Shown: positions 17,152 to 27,895, numbered from the stretch's first letter. The stretch: DNA of 64,000 nt from Pedobacter cryotolerans (GCF_005116475.1 NZ_SWBO01000007.1:124001-188000); one strand, 5' to 3'. The notes: generated from the sequence alone by a model not told the origin. Numbers and translations are program-made.

Positions 17152-18003
17152 ATGATAGTTATTGCAGATGGTGGATCAACAAAAACAAATTGGTGTTTAA
17201 TAAATGAAGCCGGAAGAAAAATCCATTTTAATACAGAAGGTTACAACCCCTATTTTGTTGATAGTGATTACATAGAACACTCACTTAAAACATCATTACC
17301 AGATCACCTTGAAGCCGAAAAATTAACTGAGGTATATTACTACGGCGCTGGCTGCTCTACCGATGCTAAAAAGAAAATTGTTGAAGATGGTATGCAAAAT
17401 ATCTTTACCAATGCTAAAATAAATATAGGACATGATTTATTAGCTTCTTGCAGAGCTTTATTAGGAGACAATGAAGGTTTCGCAGCAATTTTAGGCACAG
17501 GAACAAATTCTTGTTTGTATGATGGAAATGACATTACTTTAAACATTGATTCGCTTGGTTATTTTTTAGGTGATGAAGGTAGCGGTAGTTATATTGGCAA
17601 ACGTATTTTAGCCGATTATATGAAAGGTTACATGCCGAAAGGTTTAAGAGAAAGCTTTTATGACAATTATGCATTAACTAACGAAGATATTTTTGATCAT
17701 ATTTACAACAAACCTTTGCCAAACCGTTTCTGCGCAAGTTTTAGTAAATTTATTTACGACTTTAAAGATAGCTATGAAGATTACACCCACTCAGTTGTAG
17801 ATTATGCTTTTACCGCATTCTTCGAAAACTTGGTGATCCACTACCCTAACTACAAAAACTATAAATTAAATTGTGTTGGTTCTGTAGGTTATAGCTTTAG
17901 AGACATTTTAAGCATCGTAGCTGATCGTTATGAAATGGGTGTGGGTAAAATCATTCGCTCGCCTATAGATGATTTGGTAGATTACCATTTAAGCAAGAAA
18001 TAA
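17152..18003 (+). CDS. BadF/BadG/BcrA-type ATPase, probable N-acetylglucosamine kinase
   Basis: A 283-residue member of the ASKHA sugar-kinase fold. The phosphate-1 loop DGGSTKTNW (residues 6-14) opens the protein, the phosphate-2 region ILGTGTNSCLYDG lies near 113-125, GDEGSGSYIGKR near 139-150, and an adenosine region (NCVGSVGYSF) near 240. The family includes eukaryote-type GlcNAc kinases and bacterial homologues; the sugar is not certain. It has its own upstream gap with a palindrome and its own terminator, but follows the SusC/D operon in the same direction, so it may phosphorylate a sugar from the imported glycan. Confidence 0.8.
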   Translation: MIVIADGGSTKTNWCLINEAGRKIHFNTEGYNPYFVDSDYIEHSLKTSLPDHLEAEKLTEVYYYGAGCSTDAKKKIVEDGMQNIFTNAKINIGHDLLASCRALLGDNEGFAAILGTGTNSCLYDGNDITLNIDSLGYFLGDEGSGSYIGKRILADYMKGYMPKGLRESFYDNYALTNEDIFDHIYNKPLPNRFCASFSKFIYDFKDSYEDYTHSVVDYAFTAFFENLVIHYPNYKNYKLNCVGSVGYSFRDILSIVADRYEMGVGKIIRSPIDDLVDYHLSKK

Positions 18004-18013
18004 AAACATATTA

Positions 18014-18043
18014 AAAACCTCAGCATTAGTTGAGGTTTTTTTT
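18014..18043 (+). terminator. Terminator after the kinase gene
   Basis: Stem AAAACCTCA (18014-18022) and TGAGGTTTT (18031-18039) with loop GCATTAGT and an eight-T run. Confidence 0.9.
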
Positions 18044-18131
18044 GCAACTATTTTTGAAATGATGCATTTACACCATGCAACCTTAGATAGTAGCATTTTT
18101 GTAGCCACCTAAACTGGATTGAAGTGGCATC

Positions 18132-18148
18132 TCCCGATTTTATCGGGA
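18132..18148. repeat. TCCCGAT..ATCGGGA palindrome
   Basis: TCCCGAT-TTT-ATCGGGA is a perfect 7-bp-arm palindrome in the kinase-gyrB gap. Similar TCCCG..CGGGA palindromes are embedded in repeats at 31823-31838, 43966-43980 and 60422-60441. Not followed by a T-run. Confidence 0.5.
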
Positions 18149-18216
18149 ATATAACGTAAAGCCAGATTAACTTTCATCTTACATCTGCTTTTGCTTTTCA
18201 CAAAATTTTAAAAAAC

Positions 18217-18250
18217 AAAAAACCTCCCAAAAATTAACTTGGAAGGTTTA
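18217..18250 (-). terminator. gyrB terminator
   Basis: Read leftward: AAACCTTCCAAG pairs with the TTGGGAGGTTT arm (one bulge), followed by a T-rich tract. Between it and the gyrB stop codon is the word repeat AAGCTTAAAGCTTAAAGC (about 18262-18282). Confidence 0.75.
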
Positions 18251-18282
18251 TATATTGCTTTCTGCTTTAAGCTTTAAGCTTT

Positions 18283-20256
<1,974 letters not shown>

Positions 20257-20448
20257 TTAAAGATTCAAAAATAACCATTTTTTACTACTTAAAACACATT
20301 GTGGATAACTATTTGAGTGTTGAAAGTGTCATAAAATATCGCCCATTTTTCATCAAATAATTCAATAAATTTTAAAAACTAAGTTTACTAACTAAAACCC
20401 AAAATTGATTTAAAAACCATGATTTTTAGGATAGTCGGTTTTGATTTT

Positions 20449-20456
20449 TATATTTG
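20449..20456 (+). promoter_or_regulatory. Bacteroidota -7 box (TATATTTG) of the ompH-like gene
   Basis: TATATTTG matches the TAnnTTTG consensus and lies 20 bp before the start codon, leaving a very short leader. No convincing TTTG -33 box is seen, so this is tentative. Confidence 0.4.
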
Positions 20457-20476
20457 CTAAAATTTATTAAAATAGG

Positions 20477-21076
20477 ATGAAATTAAACACACTAAAAGTA
20501 AGCAGTTTAGCTACTGCGATTGCATTAGTATCTGTACTAACTGCTTGTGGAGATAAAGAAAGTAAAACTGATACTTCTGCTACAAAAACAACTACTACTG
20601 TTACAGCCGAAAACGAAATTGTTTATGTAAATTCTGATACTTTACTTTCTAAATATCAATACGCAAAAGATATTACTGCTAAAATGGAAAGCAAAGGCAA
20701 AGCAGCCGAAAGTGATTTAGTTGCTAAAGGACAAGCTTTTCAACGTGAAGTACAACAGTATCAAGCTCAAGCAAATAGCTTAGCGGCAGATCAAAGAGCT
20801 GCAACAGAGCAAAGATTGCAACGTAAAGATCAAGAGTTAAAAGCTTACCAACAAAATGCTGGTACTGCTTTGCAAAATGAAAATGCTAAAGAGCAAGAAG
20901 CGCTTTACAATAAAATTGCTGATTATTTGAAAACTTACTCAAAATCTAAAGGTTACAAAATGGTGTTAACTTACTCAAAAGGTAACGCGAACGTTTTATT
21001 TGCTGATGAAAGTTTAGATGTAACCAATGCTGTAGTAAAAGGCTTAAACGACGCTTACGCTAAAGACAAAAAATAA
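20477..21076 (+). CDS. OmpH/Skp-like lipoprotein
   Basis: The 199-residue product has a lipobox (VLTAC, Cys24), a Ser/Thr-rich linker (about 28-44), and an OmpH/Skp-like domain: strand NEIVYVNSDTLLSKY, two long charged helices (about 65-140) and a closing KGYKMVLTYSKGNANVLFAD strand. Skp-type proteins are periplasmic chaperones for outer-membrane proteins; a lipid-anchored version is common in Bacteroidota. It is a single gene with its own terminator and is divergent from gyrB. Confidence 0.85.
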   Translation: MKLNTLKVSSLATAIALVSVLTACGDKESKTDTSATKTTTTVTAENEIVYVNSDTLLSKYQYAKDITAKMESKGKAAESDLVAKGQAFQREVQQYQAQANSLAADQRAATEQRLQRKDQELKAYQQNAGTALQNENAKEQEALYNKIADYLKTYSKSKGYKMVLTYSKGNANVLFADESLDVTNAVVKGLNDAYAKDKK

Positions 21077-21102
21077 TAATTGCATTTTAATGCTTTATAA
21101 TG

Positions 21103-21133
21103 AAATGCCTCGAACAATCGAGGCATTTTTTTG
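21103..21133 (+). terminator. Terminator of the ompH-like gene
   Basis: Ten-bp stem AAATGCCTCG with CGAGGCATTT, loop AACAAT, then a T-run. Confidence 0.92.
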
Positions 21134-21210
21134 TATTATATTTTGTTAAACCAATGTTTGTTTATTAACTGTCTAAATTGCAATACGAATAATTAATCTC
21201 AGTAAAGTAT

Positions 21211-21690
21211 ATGGAAAATAATAGCCAACATGAAAAATTTATGCGCATTGCGATACAGCTTTCAACTAAAAATGTTTCTGAAGGGTTGGGTGGTCCTTTT
21301 GGTGCAGTTGTAGTTAAGGATGGAGAAATTATTGGCGAAAGTGCAAATACAGTACATCAAACAATTGACCCTACAGCACATGCTGAAATAGCGGCAATAA
21401 GGTTAGCATGTACAAACCTAAAAACCATTGATTTGACTGGAGCTACAATTTATACTAGCTGTGAGCCATGCCCTATGTGTTTAGGTGCAATTTATTGGAG
21501 TGGTATTGACACCATTTATTATGGAAACACCAAACAAGATGCTGCAGCGATAGATTTTGATGATGAGTTTATTTATCAGGAAATAGAAAAACCTCTGGAA
21601 AGCAGAAAATTACCCATTAAGCAACTGTTAAGAAATGAAGCTCAGCAAGCGTTTAAGCTATGGCAGAAATCGCCATTAAAAGAGGAGTAA
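21211..21690 (+). CDS. guaD: Guanine deaminase (cytidine-deaminase fold)
   Basis: A zinc hydrolase that converts guanine to xanthine in purine salvage. The 159 residues carry the zinc site HAE (His57, Glu59) and PCPMC (Cys87, Cys90). The segments TSCEPCPMCLGAIYWSGID and the DAAAIDFDDEFIYQEI stretch resemble the short Bacillus-type GuaD rather than tRNA adenosine deaminase TadA. Activity on other nucleobases cannot be excluded. It is probably monocistronic; the next gene starts 66 bp later in the same direction. Confidence 0.85.
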   Translation: MENNSQHEKFMRIAIQLSTKNVSEGLGGPFGAVVVKDGEIIGESANTVHQTIDPTAHAEIAAIRLACTNLKTIDLTGATIYTSCEPCPMCLGAIYWSGIDTIYYGNTKQDAAAIDFDDEFIYQEIEKPLESRKLPIKQLLRNEAQQAFKLWQKSPLKEE

Positions 21691-21756
21691 AATAATCTTT
21701 GCGTAACATTTAAGTTTAGTGTTTTGTCTTATGCACAATTAAGTATTTAATAAAAA

Positions 21757-22503
21757 ATGAATAATTACGAACAACAGATTGGCTACGAACTTGATTTTTG
21801 GAAGATGGAATTGATGAAAAAACCATCAATGCTTGGCAATTTGGCTACAAAAGTGCAAACCAAAATCAATAGCTATATCCCTACAAAAGTGCATAAAGCT
21901 ATTACCGCTACCATTAAACAAATGGTTAAAGCTGTACTTTTTGGTTCAACTTATACTACATCGGCTATGCCAGATAAAAGCATCAGCTTGTTGCATAGAG
22001 AAGCATTGGTAAAAGCTAAAATTGATAGTTACAGTAAAACTGGCGCTGCCGAAGGTGGCATAACTGGTGCTGGTGGTTTTTTAATGAGCATGGCCGATTT
22101 TCCGATTTTAATTGGCATAAAAATGAAAATGCTTTTTGAAATTGCCGCTTTGTACGGTTATGATGTGAAAGATTATAGAGAGCGACTTTATATTTTACAT
22201 ATTTTCCAGTTAGCATTTTCGAGCAAAACCGGTACGCAAAATGTGTTTAAGCAAATGCAAAACTGGGATCAGAAACTGATTGTTTTACCCGAAAGTGCCG
22301 AAAATTTCGATTGGCAAACTTTTCAGCAAGAATACCGAGATTATATAGATTTGGCTAAACTTGCTCAATTACTACCTGTTGTGGGTGCTGCAGTTGGTGC
22401 AGTTGCAAATTATCAACTGATTAAAAAATTAGGCAAAACTGCAATGATGGCTTACAGAATGAGAGATAAATCAATTTCGAATGATAGAATTTTGAGTGAT
22501 TGA
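21757..22503 (+). CDS. EcsC family protein
   Basis: A 248-residue protein with the EcsC pattern: an amphipathic N-terminal part, then GAAEGGITGAGGFLMSMADF near 92-111 with a conserved Gly-rich, weakly hydrophobic segment, and a second such segment LAQLLPVVGAAVGAVANYQL near 203-222. The biochemical role of EcsC is not established; in Bacillus it is encoded with an ABC transporter, but there is none here. It is likely a peripheral membrane protein. Confidence 0.8.
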   Translation: MNNYEQQIGYELDFWKMELMKKPSMLGNLATKVQTKINSYIPTKVHKAITATIKQMVKAVLFGSTYTTSAMPDKSISLLHREALVKAKIDSYSKTGAAEGGITGAGGFLMSMADFPILIGIKMKMLFEIAALYGYDVKDYRERLYILHIFQLAFSSKTGTQNVFKQMQNWDQKLIVLPESAENFDWQTFQQEYRDYIDLAKLAQLLPVVGAAVGAVANYQLIKKLGKTAMMAYRMRDKSISNDRILSD

Positions 22504-22508
22504 TTTAT

Positions 22509-22546
22509 TGTATGAATGAGTGAATTTTGAATGAATTAATGAATGA
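22509..22546. repeat. GAATGA-word repeat, copy A1
   Basis: Recurring words TGAATGA, GTGAATTTTGAATGA and TTAATGAATGA occupy the gap immediately after the EcsC stop codon. The same words occur at 36640, 43750, 45536 and 63700. Confidence 0.55.
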
Positions 22547-22572
22547 TCAACGTAACTAATGACACCAATGAA

Positions 22573-22968
22573 CTAATCCCCAAACATCCCCTCTATTAAA
22601 TCATCAGTTTCTCTTCTATCTTTTTTGGTTGGCCTACCTGCACCTCTATCTCTCTTTAAAGTTGGCGCATGAAAAACAGATTTAAAGGCGTGTGTTTCTT
22701 CTTCTGGTGTTAAATCTTTGTATTTAGTTACGGCAATTTTCGATTCAACCCTGTTGTATAAAAGTTCAACTACCTCTATTATTTTTTTTTCGATGCCTTT
22801 AGAAACCTGATAAACCTCTCCTACTTTTACAATGGCTGATGGTTTTAAATTTTGCCCATTTAGTTTTATCCTACCCGCTTTGCAAGCTTCGGTAGCCAAA
22901 CTTCTAGTTTTAAATAATCTAATTGCCCAAAGGTATTTATCAATCCTTAGTTTCTCTTTTTCACTCAT
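22573..22968 (-). CDS. S4-domain RNA-binding protein (heat-shock protein 15 type)
   Basis: I take ATG 22968 as the start (MSEKEKLRIDKYLWAIRLFK); upstream in-frame ATGs at 22989 and 22974 would add only a hydrophobic scrap. Residues about 8-70 form an S4 RNA-binding domain (RIDKYLWAIRLFKTRSLATE, AGRIKLNGQNLKPS). The basic tail KRDRGAGRPTKKDRRETDD is typical of the HslR group, which binds stalled 50S subunits carrying nascent peptidyl-tRNA in E. coli. It converges with ecsC across a word-repeat gap. Confidence 0.85.
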   Translation of the reverse strand: MSEKEKLRIDKYLWAIRLFKTRSLATEACKAGRIKLNGQNLKPSAIVKVGEVYQVSKGIEKKIIEVVELLYNRVESKIAVTKYKDLTPEEETHAFKSVFHAPTLKRDRGAGRPTKKDRRETDDLIEGMFGD

Positions 22969-23117
22969 AAACATCAAAATTACTAACAAAGATTTTATCG
23001 TGCCAAAAAAAAAAAATATAGCCTCTGTTAGTTTGTTGCAATAAATCTACATTTAATTGAGCTAAAACACCGATCAATACATAAAATTGATTTATTTTGT
23101 AGAAAATTAAAAATACC

Positions 23118-23936
23118 ATGATTGGAGAATTAAAAAAACTGATAGAAGCCGCTTGGGAAGATAGGTCGTTATTAGCCTATAACAACTATTGCGAGGCAAT
23201 TGAAGAAGTAATATTGAGATTAGACAAAGGCGAATTACGTGTTGCAGAGCCTATTTTAAATAGTTGGGGCATAAATGAATGGATTAAAAAAGCCGTTATT
23301 TTATATTTCCCAATCAAACAAATGAAAGAAATTAAAGTTGGTCCGTTTGTTTACCATGATAAAATGGAACTTAAGACTAACTACCAAGAGCAAGGTGTAC
23401 GTGTTGTACCTATGGCAAGCGCCCGTTATGGTGCTTATTTGGCTAAAGGTGTTATCATGATGCCTTCTTATGTAAACATTGGCGCTTATGTTGATGAAGG
23501 TACAATGGTTGATACTTGGGCTACCGTTGGTTCTTGTGCACAAATTGGTAAACGCGTTCACTTAAGTGGTGGTGTTGGTATCGGTGGTGTTTTAGAACCT
23601 GTTCAAGCTGCTCCAGTAATTATAGAAGACGATTGCTTTTTAGGATCTAGAGCTATTGTTGTTGAAGGTGTGAAAGTAGAAAGAGAAGCCGTTTTAGGTG
23701 CAAATGTGGTTTTAACTGCATCAACCAAAATTATTGATGTAACTGGCGATACTCCAATTGAATACAAAGGTGTGGTACCTGCTCGTTCTGTGGTAATACC
23801 TGGTTCGTATACTAAAAAATTCCCTGCCGGAGATTTTCAAGTACCATGTGCTTTAATTATTGGGCAACGTAAAGAATCTACAGATAAAAAAACTTCTCTT
23901 AATGATGCATTGAGAGAAAATAATGTAGCTGTATAA
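23118..23936 (+). CDS. dapD: 2,3,4,5-Tetrahydropyridine-2,6-dicarboxylate N-succinyltransferase
   Basis: Transfers succinyl from succinyl-CoA to tetrahydrodipicolinate in the lysine/diaminopimelate pathway. The 272-residue length is standard. An N-terminal helical domain (about 1-100) is followed by a left-handed beta-helix of hexapeptide repeats (about 105-220), with MPSYVNIGAYVDEGTMVDTW, the GSCAQIGKRVHLSGG turn and the DDCFLGSRAIVVEGV turn. The C-terminal VIPGSYTKKFPAG is also typical. Its presence implies the succinylase branch of DAP synthesis. The glycosyltransferase genes follow in the same direction but across a hairpin repeat. Confidence 0.96.
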   Translation: MIGELKKLIEAAWEDRSLLAYNNYCEAIEEVILRLDKGELRVAEPILNSWGINEWIKKAVILYFPIKQMKEIKVGPFVYHDKMELKTNYQEQGVRVVPMASARYGAYLAKGVIMMPSYVNIGAYVDEGTMVDTWATVGSCAQIGKRVHLSGGVGIGGVLEPVQAAPVIIEDDCFLGSRAIVVEGVKVEREAVLGANVVLTASTKIIDVTGDTPIEYKGVVPARSVVIPGSYTKKFPAGDFQVPCALIIGQRKESTDKKTSLNDALRENNVAV

Positions 23937-23940
23937 TTTT

Positions 23941-23988
23941 GTTGTAAAGTTGGAATGTTTAAATGTTTCAACGTTCCAACTTTACAAC
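23941..23988. repeat. Perfect 15-bp inverted repeat between dapD and a glycosyltransferase
   Basis: GTTGTAAAGTTGGAA (23941-23955) is exactly matched by TTCCAACTTTACAAC (23974-23988), with an 18-nt loop. It begins within 5 bp of the dapD stop codon and lacks a T-run, so it looks like another boundary palindrome rather than a conventional terminator. An upstream ATG inside it (23955) is in frame with the next gene but should not be used as its start. Confidence 0.75.
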
Positions 23989-23999
23989 ATTTAAACAAC

Positions 24000-25118
24000 A
24001 TGAAAATAGGTTTCGATGGCAAACGTGCTGCAAATAATTTAACCGGTTTAGGCAATTACAGTAGATCGTTAATTGAGCATTTAGCCAAGGGTTTTACGCA
24101 AAATCAATATTTCATTTATACGCCAAAGGCGAAAGCAAGCATTATTGATTTTCCGCTTTTTAAAAGAGAAAATATTTCCCTTAAACTACCCCAAAAAGCA
24201 AAATTTTTATGGCGGAGTTTAGGTGTTAAACATCAATTATTAGAAGATAAGATTGATCTTTTTCATGGTTTGAGTTATGAAATCCCCTTTGGGTTAAAAA
24301 AAACCGGAATTAAAAGTGTAGTTACTATACACGATTTAATATTTTTGCGCAAACCTGAATATTATCAACCAATTGATCGATTTATTTACGATTACAAAAG
24401 TAAATATGCTTGTAAAAATGCTGATCAAATTATTGCCATCAGCGAAAAAACAAAACAAGACATCATTGAACTTTACAACATCAGCCCTGCTAAAATTGAG
24501 GTAATTTACCAAAGTTGCGATGATAGTTTTAAAGTAGCGGCTACTGCAGCCCAAGAAGAAGAAGTTAAGATAAAATATAACCTACCAAACCAATACATTT
24601 TAAGTGTTGGCACCATAGAACCCCGTAAAAATATTTTGGCTATTGTTAAGGCTATGCCGAAAATTAACGCAGACTTTAAATTGATTATTATTGGTAAAGA
24701 AAAACCTTACGCCAAAATAGTAAAGCAAGAAATTGAAAAATTAGGCATAACAAATAGAGTTGTATTTTTAAAAGATATCCCATTTAAAGATTTACCAAGT
24801 ATTTACCAAATGGCGAGTTTATTTGTGCTACCATCTTACTATGAAGGTTTCGGTATACCAATTATTGAGGCTTTGTACAGTGAAGTTCCCGTTATTGCCG
24901 CCACTGGTTCTTGCCTAGAAGAAGCTGGTGGGCCAAATAGTTTATATGTTAATCCAGATGATTTTGAAGGCTTTGCAAAAGCAATTAATAATGTTTTAAC
25001 TAACGTTTCGCTACAGCAAACGATGAAGGAAAAAGGATTGCAATATGTACAAAGCTTTAACAATGAAGTCATAAATGAACATTTAATGGCTTGCTATCTC
25101 AAAACCTTAAACATTTAA
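24000..25118 (+). CDS. Glycosyltransferase family 4-type (GT-B) enzyme
   Basis: The start at 24000 gives MKIGFDGKRAANNLTGLGNY, the glycine-rich opening of retaining GT-B enzymes. The 372-residue chain has FHGLSYEIP and SVVTIHDLIF in the N domain and the nucleotide-sugar half with YILSVGTIEPRKN near 199-211 and LPSYYEGFGIPIIEAL near 282-297, where the Glu pair (E-x7-E) marks the GT4 active site. It probably adds a hexose to a surface polysaccharide. It opens a three-gene run of glycosyltransferases. Acceptor and donor are unknown. Confidence 0.9.
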   Translation: MKIGFDGKRAANNLTGLGNYSRSLIEHLAKGFTQNQYFIYTPKAKASIIDFPLFKRENISLKLPQKAKFLWRSLGVKHQLLEDKIDLFHGLSYEIPFGLKKTGIKSVVTIHDLIFLRKPEYYQPIDRFIYDYKSKYACKNADQIIAISEKTKQDIIELYNISPAKIEVIYQSCDDSFKVAATAAQEEEVKIKYNLPNQYILSVGTIEPRKNILAIVKAMPKINADFKLIIIGKEKPYAKIVKQEIEKLGITNRVVFLKDIPFKDLPSIYQMASLFVLPSYYEGFGIPIIEALYSEVPVIAATGSCLEEAGGPNSLYVNPDDFEGFAKAINNVLTNVSLQQTMKEKGLQYVQSFNNEVINEHLMACYLKTLNI

Positions 25119-25182
25119 GTTAAAATATATACCTTCGTGGTTATTCAATTCTTAAACAATAACCAATTTTGTATCTTCCTTA

Positions 25183-26064
25183 ATGAAAGTAGCGGGTTTT
25201 ACCTTTATTAGAAATGCCATCCAAAATGATTATTCTATCGTTGAGGCTATTACTTCTATCCTTCCAATATGCGATGAATTTGTTGTTGCTCATGGCAATT
25301 CAAGTGATGAAACGCTACATTTAATTGAGCAAATTGGCTCACCAAAAATAAAAATTATCCAAACCATTTGGGATGATACCGCTAGAGAAGGTGGAAAAGT
25401 TTTTGCACTAGAAACCGATAAGGCATTTAAAGCAATTAGTAAAGATGTAGATTGGGCATTTTACATTCAAGGTGACGAATGCGTTCATGAAAAATATCTG
25501 GAAAATATTAAAAATGAAATGCAAAACAGCTTAAATGATCCAAATATTGAAGGTTTGTTATTTAATTACAAGCATTTTTACGGTTCGTATGATTTTTTTG
25601 CTCATTCGCGAAGATGGTACAGAAGAGAAGTTAGAATTATTAGAAACTTACCCGGCATGCATTCATACAGGGATGCACAAGGATTTAGATTTAATAACCG
25701 CAAGATTAAGGTTAAACACATAGCAGCTTATATTTACCATTATGGCTGGGTAAAACCACCAAAGGGTTTGAATAATAAAGTTAGAAATTTCAATCAGTTT
25801 TATACTACAGATGATCAATGGATAGCAGATACTTATCCAGAATTTGCAGAGTTTGATTATCAAAATGCGGATCAACTTTTTAATTTCGAAGAAAGCCATC
25901 CGTTGGTAATGCAAAACAGGATAACCAAAAGCAACTGGAAATTTAACTTCGACCCTACACAAACACAAAAAAAACTACCTTTTAGAAGAAAATTACTAGC
26001 TTGGTTTGAAGAAAAGACAGGAATTAGGCTTTTCGAGTATAAAAACTATCAAATAATCAACTAA
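25183..26064 (+). CDS. Glycosyltransferase-like protein, GT2-type fold
   Basis: The 293-residue protein opens MKVAGFTFIRNAIQNDYSIV and has ILPICDEFVVAHGNSSDET near 26-44, a GT-A nucleotide-binding pattern, and WAFYIQGDECVHEKY near 90-104, where GDE takes the place of the usual DxD. The IRNLPGMHSYRDAQGFRF stretch and the HIAAYIYHYGWVKPP segment near 185-199 contain further conserved-looking charged and aromatic residues. No membrane segment is present. It lies 3 bp before the next glycosyltransferase gene, so they are co-translated. Probably a surface glycan enzyme; substrate unknown. Confidence 0.75.
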   Translation: MKVAGFTFIRNAIQNDYSIVEAITSILPICDEFVVAHGNSSDETLHLIEQIGSPKIKIIQTIWDDTAREGGKVFALETDKAFKAISKDVDWAFYIQGDECVHEKYLENIKNEMQNSLNDPNIEGLLFNYKHFYGSYDFFAHSRRWYRREVRIIRNLPGMHSYRDAQGFRFNNRKIKVKHIAAYIYHYGWVKPPKGLNNKVRNFNQFYTTDDQWIADTYPEFAEFDYQNADQLFNFEESHPLVMQNRITKSNWKFNFDPTQTQKKLPFRRKLLAWFEEKTGIRLFEYKNYQIIN

Positions 26065-26067
26065 TGA

Positions 26068-27060
26068 ATGGCTAAAATAGCGCTTAGTATTTCGGTTATA
26101 TTACCAAATTTTAATGGCAAACATTTATTAGAGATGTATTTGCCTGCTACTATTGAGGCTTTAATGCATAGCAAAATTTCTTACGAGATTATTATAATCG
26201 ATGATTGCTCCATTGATGATTCTATTTCCTTTATCCAACAAAACTATCCACAAATCATTTTATTAAAAAACGAGGCTAATAGCGGTTTTTCATATACCTG
26301 TAACCAAGGAATTTATATTGCAACGAAAGATTTGGTTTTACTGCTCAATACAGACGTTAAACTTACGGCCAATTTTTTTGAACAACAATTTAAGTATTTT
26401 AATAAAGAAGATACTTTTGGAGTGATGGGACGAATAATGAGCATGGATGGGAATAAAATTGAAGATGCTGCTCGTTTACCCTATTTCAAAGGCTCTAAGT
26501 TTAAGGCAAACAAATTCTATTATACAAATGAGCAAGATAATAGCACACTTACTTGTTATTTATCTGGTGCAAATGCATTGGTAAAAAGAGATAAACTGCT
26601 TTTATTAAATGGTTTTGATGAAATATATTCGCCATTTTATTTTGAAGATTTCGATTTAGGATTAAAGGCATGGAGAATGGGCTGGAAACTATATTATGAA
26701 CACGAAGCGATTTGTTATCATCAAGTTAGTTCATCAACTAATAAATTGAACAAATCTAACTTTGTCCAAATTACTTACAACAGAAATAGCTTTATTTTAC
26801 AAAGCATTCATTTACAAGGGTTAAAGCTTCTAACCTGGCATTTACAATTATTTACCATCACATTAATTGGTCATTTATTTAAAGGAGAGTTTTGGATATT
26901 TAAAAGCTTGAAAGGTTTTATCGCCAAGAAAAGTGAAATTAAAAAATCAAGAAAAAATCTTCAGATCCTACAGCAAAAAGTTAATATTAATAATGGTTTA
27001 AGTAATATCATTACCGAAATTAAAAAATCATTAATAGGCAAAAAGGTCAATTGGCTGTAA
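26068..27060 (+). CDS. Glycosyltransferase family 2
   Basis: An inverting GT-A enzyme of 330 residues: LSISVILPNFNGKHLLEMYL at the start, YEIIIIDDCSIDDSI near 39-53, LLLNTDVKLT near 92-101 as the DxD metal site, and ANALVKRDKLLLLNGFDE with FYFEDFDLGLKAWRMGW near 192-208 as the acceptor side (the ED pair is the usual general base). The last ~100 residues have hydrophobic stretches (about 250-280) that could sit on the membrane. It overlaps functionally with the rhamnosyltransferase-like group, but the sugar is unknown. Last gene of the run. Confidence 0.9.
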   Translation: MAKIALSISVILPNFNGKHLLEMYLPATIEALMHSKISYEIIIIDDCSIDDSISFIQQNYPQIILLKNEANSGFSYTCNQGIYIATKDLVLLLNTDVKLTANFFEQQFKYFNKEDTFGVMGRIMSMDGNKIEDAARLPYFKGSKFKANKFYYTNEQDNSTLTCYLSGANALVKRDKLLLLNGFDEIYSPFYFEDFDLGLKAWRMGWKLYYEHEAICYHQVSSSTNKLNKSNFVQITYNRNSFILQSIHLQGLKLLTWHLQLFTITLIGHLFKGEFWIFKSLKGFIAKKSEIKKSRKNLQILQQKVNINNGLSNIITEIKKSLIGKKVNWL

Positions 27061-27074
27061 GTTAAATAGCTAAA

Positions 27075-27105
27075 AAAAGCCGTTAAATATAATTTAACAG
27101 CTTCT
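27075..27105. terminator. Hairpin between convergent glycosyltransferase and DUF4136 genes
   Basis: AGCCGTTAAAT and ATTTAACAGCT pair with a single mismatch around an ATA loop, followed on the + strand by TCTTT. A weak terminator that could serve both directions. Confidence 0.55.
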
Positions 27106-27130
27106 TTAATCTCAAGGTAATTAACCAATT

Positions 27131-27694
27131 CTATTTTGCAGTTACGCCATTGTTTGGATATTGTTTCAAAATCTCGCCAACACCTTGTTGTAAACGCTCT
27201 TCTCTTTTTGCAAAGTTATCTAAGTTAAAACCAGCGCCTCTTCCGTGCCAAAACAAAATCTTTTTAGCAGGATCTAAAAAATCGATGATAATGGTACCTT
27301 CTTGATATTGGTTTACATAAGCTGGTCCACCCCAAGGACCGCCGAAGCCCCAACCCCATCTTCCACCCCAGCCCCAGCCAAGTCCTCCGTAAAACCCAGA
27401 ATCATAAATATCAGCTCTTTCTCTAGCAACAACTACCAAGTTAACCAGCATATCTGGTTTATCAGCCTTTGTAAAGCCTTTTAAATTCATTTCGGTTTCT
27501 ACAGCAGCCATCAATCTTCTTTTGTCTAAGTTGTTTAGTCTGATTTTTTCCAAACCCTTATCGTAAAAATTATAGGTTTTGTAAACGCTCAAATTTACAT
27601 CTTTGTCAACATCAGATACAGTGCGTAAGCTACTGCAACCTACAAATGCTATCCCTATCGTAAACAGCATTAAAAGTTTTAATAAATTTTTCAT
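27131..27694 (-). CDS. DUF4136 lipoprotein
   Basis: A 187-residue lipoprotein (lipobox FVGC, Cys20) with the DUF4136 layout: VNLSVYKTYNFYD near 33-45, KRRLMAAVETEMNLKGF near 58-74, and a C-terminal GTIIIDFLDPAKKILFWHGRG. The centre holds a Gly/Trp-rich insert (GGLGWGWGGRWGWGFGG) found in many members. The function is unknown; it is expected in the periplasm or on the outer membrane. It is a single gene with about 200 bp of A/T-rich DNA upstream that shows nothing else. Confidence 0.85.
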   Translation of the reverse strand: MKNLLKLLMLFTIGIAFVGCSSLRTVSDVDKDVNLSVYKTYNFYDKGLEKIRLNNLDKRRLMAAVETEMNLKGFTKADKPDMLVNLVVVARERADIYDSGFYGGLGWGWGGRWGWGFGGPWGGPAYVNQYQEGTIIIDFLDPAKKILFWHGRGAGFNLDNFAKREERLQQGVGEILKQYPNNGVTAK

Positions 27695-27895
27695 TTTATG
27701 TGTGTGTTTTATATTTGATTAACCTTTATAAAAATAGCAAATTAATCATTTCATTTATAATGATTTATGCAACAATTTTACAACTAATATATAACCAAGA
27801 AACGATTATTGAGCTTGTTTAGTTTTCGCATATAGCATACGGTTTTAACTTATTACCAAAATTTAACATTTGCATAAATTAATTAACTTTGCTGC

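Noticed and set aside
23955-23999. Upstream ATG extending the first glycosyltransferase by 15 residues
   Set aside because: The added residues come from the inverted repeat 23941-23988; MKIGFDGKR at 24000 is the family-like start.
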